64,000 nt of DNA from Phytoseiulus persimilis (taxonomy: Eukaryota; Arthropoda; Arachnida; Mesostigmata; Phytoseiidae). The first letter of the stretch is position 1. Every line of letters starts with the position of its first letter. The stretch lies in contig CM075104.1 of assembly GCA_037576195.1 (NCBI GenBank), forward strand, positions 1,494,775 through 1,558,774, in the 5' to 3' direction. Below are positions 1-12,360 of the stretch, one piece after another. The notes under the pieces were generated by a model. The model was not told where the DNA came from. It saw only the letters and a list, made by a program, of their open reading frames with translations, and did not search any database. A program made the position numbers and the translations under genes.

Positions 1-965
1 TGAAGGGGGAGGCTCTCGTCTCCAAGTCAGTGCATCCAACGTTGCGACGAACGATCGGCTTTCATCGTTAACGAAAACCTTCACCAATCGGATCAGGCGC
101 ACCGTGGAGTTCTCCGTCCTGTGTGGAGCGGAGCTGTGACGTGGCTCCGTGCCTTGAGAGAGAAGCCTGGGGCATGTCACATGAAGAATGCCTCCAGGTC
201 GCGGTCTTAACTCCGCGACCTTGAAATAGCGGTTCGCCTGAATTCTAAGTGCCCCTTGGAGCGGAAAATACCTTCTCTGAGCCGCTTGTATGCTACGGGA
301 CACATTGAAAACCGCGGATGACCGTACTGTAGGTTCTGTTGTCCTGCCTATTCATGCTGGTGGAACACCTGAAGCGAGAAAACAGTTGATAGTCAGTCAC
401 GAGGGTGTTCTCGCGCGGGGCGGAGGTGATCCAGCGAATCGCGTGCACAGCCTTTCCCTCTTGAGAAGTTGAACAACCCCTGAGGTTATGTTGTTTTCCC
501 GCACCTGTGCCCCGGCGATGAATGCATGCCAGGATGAGTTATTGATGTCCTCGGCATTATTATCCCCGACAGAATATAGCGCATGGACGGTTCCTTTGTT
601 CGCGCTCTTCCGGGTCCCAGAGCTCTTTCCCTCTGCTCGAATGGTTTTGCGTGGGTTGCTCCGTTTCTTGTACACCATTGGAACCCTTATTCCGATAGAG
701 GGACAACGAACTCGGGCGTGGTTGGCCTGGGAATGGGAAGATCATGTCATCGCAAAAATCAGTCGGAGGAACTCGTTAGTAGACAGGTGCGATATCTTCC
801 GCGTGAAGACTCTACTCCACGCATCAAAAGGAGCTTCCGCGCACGCTTCATGTGAGACCTTCCAGCTCACAAGATGCATTCAAGCGGAGTCATCGTTCGC
901 CGGAATCCACTTGAGGAAATCACGGATTCCCTCGCGGCCGTGAGTCCCCTGACAGATTTTCAGCC
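1..965. other. No recognised gene (window start)
   Basis: Several overlapping open stretches of 60-150 codons occur on both strands here (for example 488-943 plus and 397-678 minus). None carries a motif I recognise, and open frames overlap on both strands, which suggests chance openness in moderately GC-rich DNA. A decayed mobile element cannot be excluded. Confidence 0.3.
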
Positions 966-1115
966 CTACCTATCTATATATATAAAAATCCAGGGTCTGT
1001 TTGTTTGTATGTATGTATGTTTGTTTGTCCTCAATAGGCTCCTCCGGTATTGATCGGATCGACTTGGAACAAACTGCATAATGTAGGGCGGCTCTCCGGA
1101 AATGACATAGGCCAC
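966..1115 (+). repeat. Dispersed Helitron-like terminal repeat, copy 1
   Basis: The stretch begins with alternating TA followed by an A-run, then a short TGTA/TTTG microsatellite (about 1001-1028). A block follows reading CCTCAATAGGCTCCTCCGG, then GATCGGATCGACTTGGAAC and TGTAGGGCGGCTC. The same ordered blocks recur at 22,856-22,960, so this is a dispersed family and not a unique sequence. A TA-rich start, a TGTTTG-rich track and a conserved GATCGACTTG block resemble the ends of Helitron/helentron-derived non-autonomous elements of arthropods. That assignment is from memory and is inference; the two-copy relationship is seen directly. Confidence 0.5.
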
Positions 1116-1156
1116 CCACCCCTTCCCCTCTCCTCCTCCCCTCCCCCCCCCCCCTC
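1116..1156 (+). repeat. Polypyrimidine tract ending in C12
   Basis: A C/T-only run ends in twelve consecutive cytosines at 1143-1154. It directly follows the dispersed repeat and may be part of it. Similar C-tracts occur at 8511-8520, 13369-13380 and 13555-13569. Confidence 0.9.
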
Positions 1157-1333
1157 GCGATATACCCCAACTTTGACCCCCTCCATACTGTCATCCGCAT
1201 CCGAATTCTGACGATAAGGTGCACTGCCCCGTGATGACGCCAGCCAGACTCTTAGGCCTCATCCCATCGTCATCGGATATCCTTCCCCACCCCCTCTCCT
1301 ATACATCTATCATAAAAATCTATCATGAAAATA

Positions 1334-2690
1334 TCTGGAGGGATGATTCCGAGACCAATCTGGCCATAACTTTCCAACTCTGGAGGGTTGATTCTGAGAC
1401 CAATCTGGCCATCACTTCCAAACTCTGGAGGGGTTGATTCCGAGACCAATCTAGCCATTACTTTCCAGCTCTGGAGGGGTGATTCCGAGACCAATTCGGC
1501 CATTACTTTCCAACTCTGGAGGGGTGATTCCGAGACCAATCTGGCCATTACTTTCAAACTCTGGAGGGGTTGATTCCGAGACCAATCTGGCCATTACTTT
1601 CCAACTCTGGAGGGGTGATTCCGAGACCAATCTGAGCATTACTTCCCAACTATGGAAGGATGATTCCGAGACCAATCTGGCCATAACTTTCCAACTCTGG
1701 AGGGTTGATTCTGAGACCAATCTGGTCATTACTTCCAAACTCTGGAGGGGTGATTCCGAGACCAATCTGAGCATTACTTTCCAACTCTGGAGGGGTGATT
1801 CCGAGACCAATCTGGCCATTACTTTCCAACTCTGGAGGGGTGATTCCGAGACCAATCTGGCCATTACTTTCCAACTCTGGAGGGGTGATTCCGAGACCAA
1901 TCTGAGCATACCTCTCCAACTCTGGAGGGGTGATTCCGAGACCAATCTGAGCATTACTTCCCAACACTGGAGGGGTGATTCTGAGACCAATCTGAGCATT
2001 ACTTCCCAACTGGGGAGGGGTGATTCCGAGACCAATCTGAGCATTACTTCCCGACTCCAGAAGGGTGATTCCGGGACCAATCTGAGCATCACTTCCCAAC
2101 TCTGGAGGGGTGATTCCGAGTCCAATCTGAGCATCACTTCCCAACTCTGGAGGGTTGATTCCGAGACCAATCTGAGCATTACTTCCCGACTCTGGAGGGG
2201 TGATTCCGAGACCAATCTGGCCATTACTTTCCAAGTTTGGAGGGATGATTCCGAGACCAATCTGGCCATTACTTTCCAAGTTTGGAGGGATGATTCCGAG
2301 ACCAATCTGGCCATTACTTCCCAACTCTGGAGGGATGAGTCCGAGACCAATCTGGCCATTACTTTCCAACTCTGGAGGGGTGATTCTGGGACCAATCTGG
2401 CCATTACATTCCAACTCTGGAGGGGTGATTCCGAGACGAATCTGGCCGTTACTTTCCAAGTTTGGAGGAGTGATCTTGGGACCAATCTGACCATACTTTT
2501 CCAAGTCTGGAGAGGTGATTCCGAGACCAATCTGACAATCACTTTCCAAAGCCTGGAGGGGTGATCTCGAGACATATCTAACCATACTTTTCAAAACCAG
2601 GAGGGGTGATTCCGGGACCAATCTGACCATGCTTCTCCGAATCTGGAGGGGTGGTCACGACATCAATCTGACCATACTTCTCGAAACCAT
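1334..2690 (+). repeat. 45-bp minisatellite, about 30 tandem units
   Basis: The unit reads TGATTCCGAGACCAATCTGG, then CCATTACTTTCCAACTCTGG, then AGGGG. It is 45 bp and is repeated head to tail about 30 times with point variation and almost no indels. Two main subtypes alternate: one with GGCCATTACTTTCC and one with GAGCATTACTTCCC. The second is clustered at about 1890-2190, which suggests block amplification. Because 45 is a multiple of 3, reading frames stay open for over 300 codons on both strands; the resulting 15-residue repeats (for example SETNLAITFQLWRGD on plus) are probably a by-product. Towards 2500-2690 the units become diverged. The array lies just downstream of a Helitron-like repeat, and such elements often carry internal tandem repeats. 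Confidence 0.95.
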
Positions 2691-3159
2691 GATGCTGACC
2701 AAGTGAAGAGAGAGGAAAGTGCCTCGATTCCAGGTCAGAATCCTGTCGAGAATCGGTGGCCACTCCCGAAGATCTCATGACACTACATGAAAGGCAATGT
2801 GTGTCTGTCAGCAGTAGACTCCCGAAGCAAGGGACGGGTCGGCCAGCGTAGTCGGCCGAAGGCCGGCTAGTTAGTCATAAACAGAGCATCGTACTGAACG
2901 GAAACAGAGAGTTACCACGGGAGTTTCAAAGACATCATCTCAGTTCATTTCAGCTGAGCAGAGCTTGAGCATCCCTCGTCGTGGACGAAAGCCGGGAACC
3001 CGGAGGCTTCTAGGGCGTACATATTCCAGCCACTATTGGCTCGATCCCGCTCTCCGAAAGAATCCCGAATGAGCGAGTGCCTCTCGAACGCCGAGGGATC
3101 CCGAGAGAACGCTTCGTACGCAAGCTACTGTGTAGACCACTGCTTCCCAGAGTGGTCGA

Positions 3160-3420
3160 TGACCAATTTTCAATTTGGAGAGTTTATTCCGGGCTGGATC
3201 TGACCTCAATGTCCAGATTCCATGGGCGTGATTACAAGATTGATCTGATCATACTTTTGCTAGTTTGTAAAAGTGATTCCAAGGTCGACGGCCGACTCCC
3301 AAGAGGTCGGTGGTTGATCTGATCATACTTCGCAAGTTCTACGGAGCTGATTCCCGGATCGATCTGATCATACTTCTTAAGGTCTAAGGGGGTGATGCGG
3401 GGTGGATCCGATCGACATCT
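3160..3420 (+). repeat. Decayed outlying copies of the 45-bp repeat
   Basis: About 470 bp beyond the main array, blocks such as ATTGATCTGATCATACTT recur (about 3238, 3313 and 3360) between stretches like GTGATTCCAAGG. They echo the ATCTGACCATACTT and GTGATTCC blocks of the array's diverged 3' end. The spacing is irregular and the blocks are interrupted by unrelated sequence. I read them as remnants of an older, longer array. Confidence 0.6.
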
Positions 3421-6400
3421 TGGACATCAATAGAAGTGGTTACGGGGTCGACAGCCGACAAGTCAGTCAGTACGCCTCAAGACGCTCAGAATCAGACTCT
3501 TCCTCGTCAACCTGCAATAGCAATGTTTCGTAGGCGCAGGCGACACAAAGCCCCCCAACGATCAGTTCTATCGGCGGGAGAAACGCTACCGGTTGGAACG
3601 CGTTGGTCCTCGCGTTGTCTTCATGTAACCATGAAGGGATGCACGAGGACATAGAGAACGAAGTCGGCACCCACAGGCTTGTATCGAGCTCAACGCAGTC
3701 TTCGGTGAGATCGGCTTCGGTCATCGGGAGGCTGCACTCATGACGGGTTTGAAGCGGGATGACCTTGGTTATCCGTCTCGGAAGTGTCTCCGAAGGCCGT
3801 GGAGTTTGTAGTTCGTTATTGTCTGGGGAAGTCACCAGACCGTGCTTTCTAGACCATACGAGGAAATCTTGCATTCCCTTTCGAGCAGGCTCCCGCCAGA
3901 TGTATATCGTGTAGACTCGCTTACGAGTTTTCGGGAGGAAAGAGACGTAGGGACAACTTTTTCCCAGCTCCTTGGAGTTCGTGGGGAGTTGACCCTCGAA
4001 GGATTTCGAGTTTTCCGTATCCGACTGAAAACTGGAATTCCGTTTCGGAAGACAACCGATCGATCACTTCGGTGAGTGGTTGCGGACAAAAACCTTTAGC
4101 TTTGTTCATTGTTTGGTTCCACATTATGAGTAGACCCAGGGACCCAGACCTAGGCTTGTATGGACCCGTTAATCCTGGGGGTATGATTATGTGCCCGTCT
4201 ACTCTCGCCTATCAACAGATCGATTGGCGAGATGCATTGGAGAGGAGATTCGCACGACCTATCATCCTGGAGGTTCTTCCTTCAGCACACTGTGTCACAT
4301 TTGTTCTCAAAATGAATTTCATCCACATAACTTGCTAGAATGGCCCACTCTCCACCAGTCCCCCCAGACCTAGTGAAAGAAATTCTCTCCCCGATCGCTT
4401 CTACTCCTTGTCTGACTGACGACGATTGCGAAACGCGAAAGTCAAACTTAGTGAGCATTTTTCCATCGCAGAGGGCTGCAGCTGTTGGCAATGTCCCTCT
4501 CCGCCTCCTGCTCCGGCGACGTGTTCGTATCCAGTTCACATGATCAAGGAAATCTGGTCACGTCGCTTCGATTCGCCACCGCCGACTGTTGCTGCTGCGA
4601 TCACAACGTACATGATTGCATTCGTACTATTTCTCCACTCCGCTTGCATCCACCATCGCAACCGCCGCTCACGAGTTGGTATTCGGCAGCATAGCCTCCA
4701 ATTCCCTCGCTTCTGCCGAAATTAGTCCAAACCGAACAACCAGCTCCCGAGTCTAGGTGATGGAGAGGTAGAATCAATGTCCGGCATCGGCTCAAGGTGC
4801 GTTCGCGAAACTTTTCCCGCTGCAGAGCACCTACTTAGGCTCGCTCAAGTCGCGGTACGCCTCTCATGTTCCTCCGTTCCGCTGACAGCAGCCCCGCCTT
4901 TGGTTGTGAGAGTTTCGGGATTGAATACCTCCGCGACTATCGTTCGCAAAGTGTTCGCATCAGACTCGAGATCGTATCGGATTCCAGAATTCTGAGCGAA
5001 TTCCCAAATGATACTACCACATTGGATCTCAGCGTGTCAGAGTGCCTCAGATCACTCTTGGACCCCTGCTCGACACGAACATCCTGGTTGCGTGTTCGAG
5101 CTGAAGGGGCACTTGGATTAACTCTTCGTTGGAGCTGGGTCTCAAACAGTTGCAGGCTCACCATTGATTCGGATGATACGAAGCGAGGTCTCCACTCTCT
5201 GACTCGGAGATGTGGCCCGTATCAGTCGCCTTTCATTGAATAGATGTCTTGGTTATTTATAGGTCTTGCTGAGCGCCCAAGGGTGAGTCGATTGAAATAA
5301 AACGATCGCTCAGCAGCAAATACATGGTTAAAAACGTTTCAGCGAGCTCTCCCGGATTTAGGTCCGGAACCATCTCTCAGAGGAGCTATGAATGGAATGT
5401 TGTTTCTGGAAGCACCTTCCTGAACACGCGACCTGGTCGAGGACCATCTCATGGGCATCGTCACCCCTGATGGTTGTTCCGGACGGTAATCGTAAAAATT
5501 CAATCGAGTCTCAGTCGGAACAGGTACATTTTATTAATTGACTCTGCTGAGCGACCCCCGAGTTTTGAGTGAACGTCCCAATGAATAAGTCCGAATCTTC
5601 GCAGAGTTTTCAGTTCGTCGCGTCAAGCTTGCATCTTTTCCGTGCCCCATTGAGAGGTTCCGCTCTCCACCGAATCACCTTGATCCCAACTAGGAATCGA
5701 GTCCCGAACACGGGATTGATGAGCAGCTGCACCTTCGCTGGGACACAGGGAATTTTCGGTGTGGCGCGGAGTTCCCCGCGTGGTCCATACTATTCATTAA
5801 GGATTTTCGTGCCTCCTTGAGTAAATCTTCCTGATCAGGGATGTTCGTTTTCGCTCTGAAATTCGCGGGGCCGTCTTCTTGCTCCACTGTCTGCTCGGAG
5901 CGGGTCATGGCGTTATTTACAAGAAGGGACACTTGGAAATATTCGTTCTGAATCGTAGAATTGATTCAGTTTTGGGGATGAAAGCCCCGAAGAGCGCTGT
6001 GTTCTCGAGATTCGGAAGCCTCATCTTTGTTCTCGTGGATCGTGATGTGTGCATCTGGTACGAGCCGGAATCCGCGGTACCTCGCGTGACCCGTATTGTT
6101 CGATATCATGTTATCGAGCCCGCGATTTGTGCTCTTCAGGTTCTCGCCCCCCCCTTCCCTGCCCACATTTGTGTTTGATTCGAAACCCGCCTCGATGCCT
6201 CAATCCTATAAGAAATCCTTGGTATACCCTGCGTTCCACTGATCGTATTTGAACTTTCCGTGTTGAAACCCGGAATTCATTCAGACAATGCTTCATACGT
6301 CGAATAAGTGGCCTGAGCTCTGAGAAGCGTTTCAGGGCGAGCTCATCTCGATCTCCCTTTGGCCTTGATATGATCCCCTTGCGTCAGCGGGAAACTCAGA

Positions 6401-6800
6401 GGAACGATCATTAGTGCGGATTTTCGCCGGCTTACACAAATTTATACAGAGGAAAGTGTTCTATACAGCGGAGTGCCACCAAAATTCACTGGGGCCCTTC
6501 TCGTGATTACCTGCTATGGGGGGAACCGTTCGAGCTGAACAGAGCCAGAATGTTTACTCTCAAAGGTTCTGTCTTCCCGGTACAGAGACAGAGAGTCTCA
6601 TTCGCGAAATACCGAAACGAGGGGAGGATTCCGCGAGCTTGATGCTTCAAGCGACTTGAACCGTCTTCCTGCTTGGATCAGCAATGACCAATGTCTCGGT
6701 GCGAAAATTGATTCCAATTTCCGGGATCCTCTAGAAACTCGATGAGCTCGAGGGCGGTCGGGGCTATCTGGATGGATGGATCTTCATCGGTCATCTCCTT
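3421..6800. other. No recognised gene
   Basis: Scattered open stretches of 60-130 codons occur on both strands (for example 4866-5243 plus and 3467-3874 minus), with no recognisable domain and no consistent frame. A plus stretch at 5879-6178 has a faint resemblance to the receptor-like pseudogene at 35.6-37.3 kb, too weak to call. Confidence 0.3.
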
Positions 6801-6859
6801 TTCATCTTCGTATTCCAAGTATAGAAGTGGGGACTCTAGCTAGGGGGCGCTGCATGGCT

Positions 6860-8850
6860 GATCTATGCGGCACTCCTTGGCCCGTGCCCCTTGCTTGGGC
6901 GGTGACCTTCTGCCACACACCTAGCCCTTTCTCTGTGTCGAATATCATATTCGGTCATTGTGCGGCCCAAGTTTCTTCTGGAGCTCTTCTTTTGTATTCC
7001 GACCAGTATTTCCTGATCTGTAGAAAACTCGCTTCGGAGTTTGCCGGTTGGCGACCTCCTCTCGTAGTTTCGTATATGTGTCCGATGTTCTTTCGCACCG
7101 TTCCGAAGACTCGCTGCTTCGCTCGAGGGATACATATTCTCTACGCCCTTCTTTTCGGCCATACCCGAATGATTGTTCCCGGGAGTTCTTTGCTAACTTC
7201 GCATCCGAAGCTTTGTCTCAGCTCTAGGCTTCTCATTCGCAGCCTAGACACATTCGCGAGTCTCGTCATTGTGAGGATTGCCTTTGAACATCTGATCTCG
7301 CTCATTTCGCTTATTCTCGAGTAGTGTCAGCTCACCTTTTGCTTGTCTGGCTTTGGAACTCGACCATCCTAGCTCTCCGTATATTATTTCGGTGGCAGTG
7401 TTGGAGTTCGGTCGTCCCAACGCCGATCTGTCAGCTTCTCGCTGTATGTTCCCGGGTATCCTCCTCAGTTTTGGTGACATTGTTGGGACTGAATTCGCAA
7501 AGGTTAATGTTGGTAGCGCATGTTGAGAATACCGCTCTGTCAGGGTTCGAATATGGTTCCGGATAACCGTACCTTTGAGGCAACTTCCGTTTGCTCCAAC
7601 CTTACTTCCGATTCGGGGATGTTTGGGACGAACAGTATTGAGATGAGGGGTACCCTCGTCGTGGGCCGTTTTTCGTTGTTACACTATCGTATTTGTGCTT
7701 CCCCTAGTGCAAGGCCTACTCGTTGTATGTGTACAGGAGTTTAGGCGGCTCAAAGACCGGATTCGTCTTTCGGCCATGTTTTCCTCAAGAAGTAACTTCC
7801 ATAGGCGACCCCTGTCAATACGATCGTATGCTTTCGTACAGTCCCGGAAACAGTTTATAACGTCCTGTCCCCTCCTGTCCCGCGATTCCGATCGCTGATG
7901 ACCTTCCGGGAACCGACTTGCAGCCCCCCGCGAGCCCCTGTTCCCCCTATCCAATCCCGGATCTCGCAACACAACAGTCTTCTGAATGTTCTGTGCAAAA
8001 CCGATGATACCGCGATTGTTCGGTAGGTTTTGAGACATTTCTCGTTGGAGTTTCTTTCCGGCAGTAGAGTCACTCTCCCCCTCTTGACCACAGCGACGTT
8101 TCCCAGGGGGGACTCCGTGCATTCAGGACGAGACTCGTCGCTTTCCCAGTTGAGGGAACTCGCTCAGAGGAACTCATGCGACATGGAACGTAGTCAATTA
8201 GTGACTCTCTGGAACGAACTATGTGCTGTCTACTCCTCCTTCCAGGATGTTCAATGTATTGGATGGGACACTGTGAAAGAATGCCAAACGGCAATGACCG
8301 GTCGGAGGTCCCGCAACGGGTCAAGGTAGAGGAGAAGAAAAGGTCGCGGTGAATAAGCGCCACGTCAGGGTGGTCTCGGGTCCTGTCTCGGTGAAACAGA
8401 TTCTCTAGTCCATCCCCCCGGTTTCCTGCCCGAATACCCGAAGAATCATGTCGCTTCACCAGTGGCGTATCGAGTTCAAGCAGCGCCCGGGGCAAACCGG
8501 CAAAAATGCGCCCCCCCCCCTCTCCGAGCCCGCGGGAAAATTGGGTGAGCCATCGCAAGAGATTCTTCTCGTTGGAAAGAAGGTCATGTTCACTCAATTT
8601 ACTACGATAGTTTGATGACCTGAATCGCATACGATGAGCCTTCATTGCGGCGAAACTTCCTATCATTCAACAGCTCCAAAAACATTTTTTTTCTCTTCGT
8701 CTCCCAATGCTCAAAAGAGCTCATGCGCCCAGATTCCCCCGAACCATAATGATCCCTGACTTGGACCAACGTTCCACAGTCATTCATATCCTCCCAAAGT
8801 TTCTCCGATGGGTCGAAGTGGAACTCCGATTCTACGCCCCTCAGCTCCAT
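6860..8850 (-). pseudogene. Decayed LINE reverse-transcriptase remnant
   Basis: On the minus strand, reading from 8,850 downward, protein similarity to a non-LTR retrotransposon polymerase moves between frames. At 8091-7855 there is a pre-palm region with VTLLPE, then YRTIAVSSVLHRTF and RDWI, the usual block before RT motif A in LINE polymerases. At about 7843 the frame changes and motif A follows (D-x-x-K-A-Y-D, then RLWKLL). Downstream, 7480-7244 has a GELGWSS block typical of the post-RT region. I did not find the YADD or FADD catalytic motif, so the central palm appears deleted or destroyed. Frameshifts and stops make this a dead copy. The upstream part (8850-8120) is in continuous minus frames but is assigned only by position. 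The YRTIAVSSVLHR wording resembles LINEs abundant in ticks; this is recollection. Confidence 0.7.
8511..8520 (+). repeat. C10 tract
   Basis: Ten consecutive cytosines lie inside the LINE remnant. They read as G10 on the coding (minus) strand, so an indel here could be one source of frame loss. Confidence 0.9.
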
Positions 8851-8859
8851 GGGTCCCGA

Positions 8860-11800
8860 TTTTGTTCTTGATTCCGATTGAATTTCTGCTGCAGTGGAGG
8901 AGATTGACAGAACTTCGAATCAGTTTGTCTTCAGCTTTGCGCCCTCAAGAGATAGAGATGCCAACCCTCAGCCCTCTGGTGCATGTTCCAGTGCCTGAGT
9001 TCAGGCGAGTTTTCATTGCAGTCTGAGACATTTATGGCACTTCATCTCTTCCGCGCCCCTCAGGTCTGCACCCCTAACTTCTCTGAGGGGAGATTCCGAG
9101 TTGCCAAGACAAATTGAATCTCCAATGCAGATACGGATATGGCCAAACTTCAACTCGGAATTGGGGGCCCCCAGATTATCCGTTCGGAAGGCGAATTAAG
9201 TCCATCTTGCGCTTAGGGCTACAAAAAAAAATCGAATACGGTCTGACGCCCCCTAACTGCGCCCCATCAGCTTCGCGCCCTCCAACTGAGCGCCTCATCA
9301 GCTTTGCGCCCGGGGCACGAGCCCCCTCTATTCACGGGTTCGGGAGGTACGCTGTAGTCTGGACATCCCGGCGCGAAATAGAGAGACAGAGATTCGTGGT
9401 ACAGACCCACCAGGTGAGTTAGATTCCACCCGAGCCGGAAAATATAGGGTCCCAAAATTCTGTGAGTCACAGTTCGTACAACAATGAATATGTGATAGGT
9501 ACCACGCTCAGTGCCACGGAAGGCCCTCGTTCCCGATCGCGTGCGAGAGAGTTTCTCTTCTACTTGTGACGTGCGCACGGGTGCTCGGGTGTCCGAGGCA
9601 GAGTTCGAAATAACAAGATCATCCATCTCCCACGAACCTTGGACGGCATCGGCTCACTCTCCGGGCATTCATACTTCCGAGAAATGCTCTGCGATCGTGA
9701 CAGCCTTGGCGACCGAAATGGGGCAGAGAGGGAGTCGCGGGTAATTTGATAATGATGATAAGTTAGAGGCTCACGGGGAGAAATTTTTGACGGTCTTCAC
9801 GACGGCGAACGGAGCGGCGAAAGAGAACGTTCAACTCGAGGCGGACTTGACCGAACCACAGTCGATGTTTGCGAAACTTGAGTTTAGGCTCCAACTCGTG
9901 AGGACAGGGTCACTGAACTCATGAAGCAAATCGAACTCGACAGAAAGGAAATCGCCGAGCTCTCTATTGGAGTCGTAGCTCAGGATATGGCAGATGCGCA
10001 TGGAAATATTCCAGCCACAATATGCGATTTTGTATACACGGATCGAGCCTGCAGAGAGCTCTTGCATTCCACAAGATCGCAATCAGAGCTCGACGCGCAC
10101 AGGAACCTCGCGAGGGCTGTACGAAAGAGTTGCGCAGGGTCTCCACCGACCACAAAGCTCACGTTTCCGTGCAATGAGCTGCGGTAGATATTGAGCTTTT
10201 CCCCAAATACGCAAATCCTGTCAGTTTCCAAGCCGTGGCTAGTGACGTCAACAAGCCAGTATTCGAGCTGAAAGCCTAGGAAGCTGATATCCTTTCGTTG
10301 TCAGTGTGCATCACGATTGAGCTGGCAGACTGACACCACTTTGGGCAGATTACCCGGCTGATCACAGAATCTGTGGAAGTCGATTCGCCCCCAGTGATAT
10401 AGAATGCTCTTGATTTGAGAATGATCTCAGCAAATTAAAGCTCTGACCAGGGTGACATAAAGGTCGCAACCTACTCTGACGCTGCACTGTAAATCCTTTA
10501 CGACTGGTTCGGGGATTTCATCATGACGGAGCTCGGAATGAGTAGCGGAACGCATCCACATTTTGCAGCCAACAGAGCGCCAATCGAAGAGCAAAGCGAA
10601 CAGCAGAGGTGTGCCAGGCGCAGAGAGTCGCTGGGAAGGAAGCAAATCCTCGAGCAAGTCTTCAACGTGGGTGGCGCAAACACCATCCTCGACGTTTTCA
10701 ATGTGGATAATAAGAAAGCCAAGACTACCCAGACCGGTGATACTCGGAATCAATCAGGACAACAGTCATCATCAACGCCAGATGCACGCGCAACTACTTT
10801 GGAGTCCAACCCACGCTCATCGAGTCACGGTGATGACAAGGAAGACGTGCGATGAGGACCCAACGGCGCGCTGCACGGTGGCCACTTGGAATCACCATTG
10901 ACGCCCAACGCGATTGGTCGTTTGAGGCACGAGGAGCCAAAAGTCAACTCAAGTATTCCGCTCGAAACAGCTTCATGACGGTTATTCGCTAGCCGAGGGT
11001 GATATTGGGCATATCAGGAGATCCAAACATCGAGACAATCGGCATCTATGATCGTCAGCTGAACGAGAAGATGGAAGCTACATGAGACACGAAATCCGGA
11101 TTGGGTGGATGGGATTGCTGGCAATACACCCTGTTCATCGAGGCGAAAACACGATATAAATACATGATCTTTGAATATTCAGGCTAATTGTCATCGGAAT
11201 ATGGTTGAAATCAGGTTGTTCCTAGCTTTCAGGAGAATGAACCGAGGGCCGGGGCAAGTGTTGATCGTCCCGGTCAAAAAAGAGGGGGAAGGATCACGGC
11301 GGTTGGTCGGTTTCAGAGTTTCGACGTCAGCAACGGAAGATAGAAAATAATGTTTCATGAATTTGGCACTCTCAAGTCGACGAAGCGATACTGACCCGTA
11401 CGGAAAGGTTTTGAGAACGTGGGTCGGATACGCGCGTGTATGTGGTACACATGTGGAATTCTGCAGGCGAACGCGCGCGGTCTGGGGCAGCGTTCCGAGA
11501 CCAGTATTGGGCAAAATCATTATCATGATTTTGATTATAATTATGGCCCCCGGGTTCCTAGTACAATCGTGGTCACGATCACAATCATGCCGTAATCATT
11601 TGTGAATATGATGCCGGTCTTGGCTCCCCGCGATCCATGCGTCCTGATACGCAAATCGTTGATCACACATTACGAGTTAAGGTGATAATAATGGAGGAGT
11701 ACGATCACATGGCCTGTGGCCATGAACAAAGTTATGATTTGCTCTTGCTCGCTTCGCGAAAACCGCTCAACTTCCGAGCAACCTGGGAAATCAGCGAAAA

Positions 11801-12360
11801 ACGCCATCAAAGAGTTATCAACAGGCGTGCCATTCTGCGACGGGCCTTCCGCAATCCGCGATTCCAACCCGACACACTCTTCTCCCAGAGTCGTTGGAGT
11901 CTCTCCAACATGCGTACATGAAGCGTGGGACGGCGGTGCTGGGCTCGAGCAGTAAGGCTCAGATGAGAAAGCAGCCGACGGCGCACTTGCTCCAAGGGTG
12001 CTCCGTATGCTACCCTCGATCCGTTAGGCTTCTCTATACTGCCATGAGATTGAACGGAACCATGCGAATACAGTCTCCAACTCGGCCAAGGACGACTTCA
12101 ACAAATCCGGCGCAGAACCCATGAAGGTGTCAGCAGCATCATAGTCCTCAACCACAGTGCCCTCCTGGATTACGCCGTGCGACCCCGAAGAGAACCTTGT
12201 TTGCCTCCGCAATCGATCCCATGGTGAACGCTCCACGGATTGTCTCGCAGGAGAGACGACGAAAAAGCTTTCCGTCGAAGTAGTGAAGAGGCTCGCGTCT
12301 CTAGCTCGGATTTTCATAACCCAGCAACGATTTCTCTCGAACGCCTCCGAAGGTTGAAAT
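8860..12360. other. No confident gene; possible LINE ORF1 and endonuclease traces
   Basis: A plus stretch at 9921-10187 is rich in charged residues. Another at 10523-10855 (110 codons) is rich in Q, N, S, T and charged residues, as in disordered or nucleic-acid-binding proteins. Just after it, near 10,880-10,900, the words VATWN occur in another frame, which could echo the start of a LINE endonuclease domain. The evidence is too thin for a gene call. The rest shows no recognisable coding similarity. Confidence 0.25.

Noticed and set aside
1451-2575. 374-codon minus-strand frame and 361-codon plus-strand frame with 15-residue repeats
   Set aside because: Both are products of a 45-bp tandem repeat lacking stops; openness on both strands and no start context or unique flanks argue against real proteins.
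6776-7324. 182-codon hydrophobic plus-strand frame resembling a membrane protein
   Set aside because: It overlaps the minus-strand LINE remnant, which has recognisable RT-associated motifs; hydrophobicity is a by-product of the antisense reading.
10855-10910. Possible LINE endonuclease start (VATWN)
   Set aside because: Only five residues match and the following sequence does not continue the endonuclease pattern.
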